Source of the DNA: Rhodanobacter sp. ANJX3
Lineage (GTDB): Bacteria; Pseudomonadota; Gammaproteobacteria; Xanthomonadales; Rhodanobacteraceae
Direction of reading: 5' to 3'
DNA length: 64,000 nt
NCBI RefSeq assembly: GCF_014200755.1
Contig: NZ_JACHCM010000002.1
Coordinates: 372,001-436,000 of the forward strand
Shown piece by piece: positions 63,976 through 64,000 of the stretch; positions within the stretch are counted from its first letter, which is position 1; the number at the start of each line of letters is the position of its first letter. The position numbers and the translations under genes are program-made. The notes under the pieces are model-generated. The model saw only the letters and a list, made by a program, of their open reading frames with translations. It made no database searches and had not been told where the DNA came from.

Positions 63976-64000
63976 CGGTAGCCCGTAGAACACGCGATAG

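Overview
The window looks like chromosome of a high-GC gammaproteobacterium, most likely Xanthomonadales/Rhodanobacteraceae (a Dyella-, Luteibacter- or Rhodanobacter-like organism). That is inferred from codon use and gene families (DUF3391 HD-GYP protein, several secreted exopeptidases, a PadR/siderophore-reductase pair); no rRNA or other taxonomic marker is present. No tRNA, CRISPR array, prophage or insertion sequence was recognised. Most of the window is ordinary metabolic, envelope and signalling genes in short operons.

Layout. 1-6.9 kb: truncated TetR regulator, RIO-type kinase, luciferase-like oxidoreductase, a pseudouridine-synthase homologue lacking the expected catalytic Asp, small conserved proteins, a GH18 lipoprotein and an exported methyltransferase-like protein. 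7.1-16 kb: a run of exported proteins, including M28, S9 and M14 peptidases. 16-22.2 kb: a Sel1 protein, a decayed serine-hydrolase gene, an MBL-hydrolase/SDR operon facing a TetR gene across a striking palindrome array, and a second M28 peptidase. 22.4-27.8 kb: aldo/keto reductase, then a metal/siderophore-uptake group (DUF2946, TonB-dependent receptor, PepSY membrane protein).

28-31.3 kb holds the most interesting locus. It has an N-methyltransferase of the borosin type (SonM/OphMA-like), a separate 100-residue protein resembling a borosin precursor (SonA-like binding domain, short hydrophobic candidate core, acidic tail), and a TPR-diguanylate cyclase that begins 3 nt after the precursor. 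This reads as a split-borosin RiPP locus tied to a c-di-GMP signalling gene.

31.6-44.7 kb: methyltransferases, CsbD, a Blc-like lipocalin, an SDR, a KaiB-like protein translationally coupled to a PAS-GAF-GGDEF-EAL protein, an old-yellow-enzyme reductase, a ChaC-like protein, a DUF2252 protein and a cupin. 44.7-46.6 kb: a YqjI-like His-rich PadR regulator preceded by a tandem operator-like repeat, and its expected partner YqjH (ferric-siderophore reductase). 46.7-51.9 kb: FAD oxidoreductase, small membrane protein, hydrolase lipoprotein, DUF2256, aldo/keto reductase, MFS transporter. 52.1-54.7 kb: an HD-GYP/EAL pair, both with altered motifs. 54.8-57 kb: an osmoprotectant ABC importer. 57.1-60.2 kb: a renalase-like flavoprotein and an overlapping ATP-grasp/LLM oxidoreductase pair. 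60.4-64 kb: a KaiC-like double ATPase with an unidentified upstream partner and a downstream GGDEF-histidine kinase.

Themes: c-di-GMP turnover is over-represented (five GGDEF, EAL or HD-GYP proteins), and KaiB- and KaiC-like genes lie 24 kb apart, each coupled to signalling enzymes.
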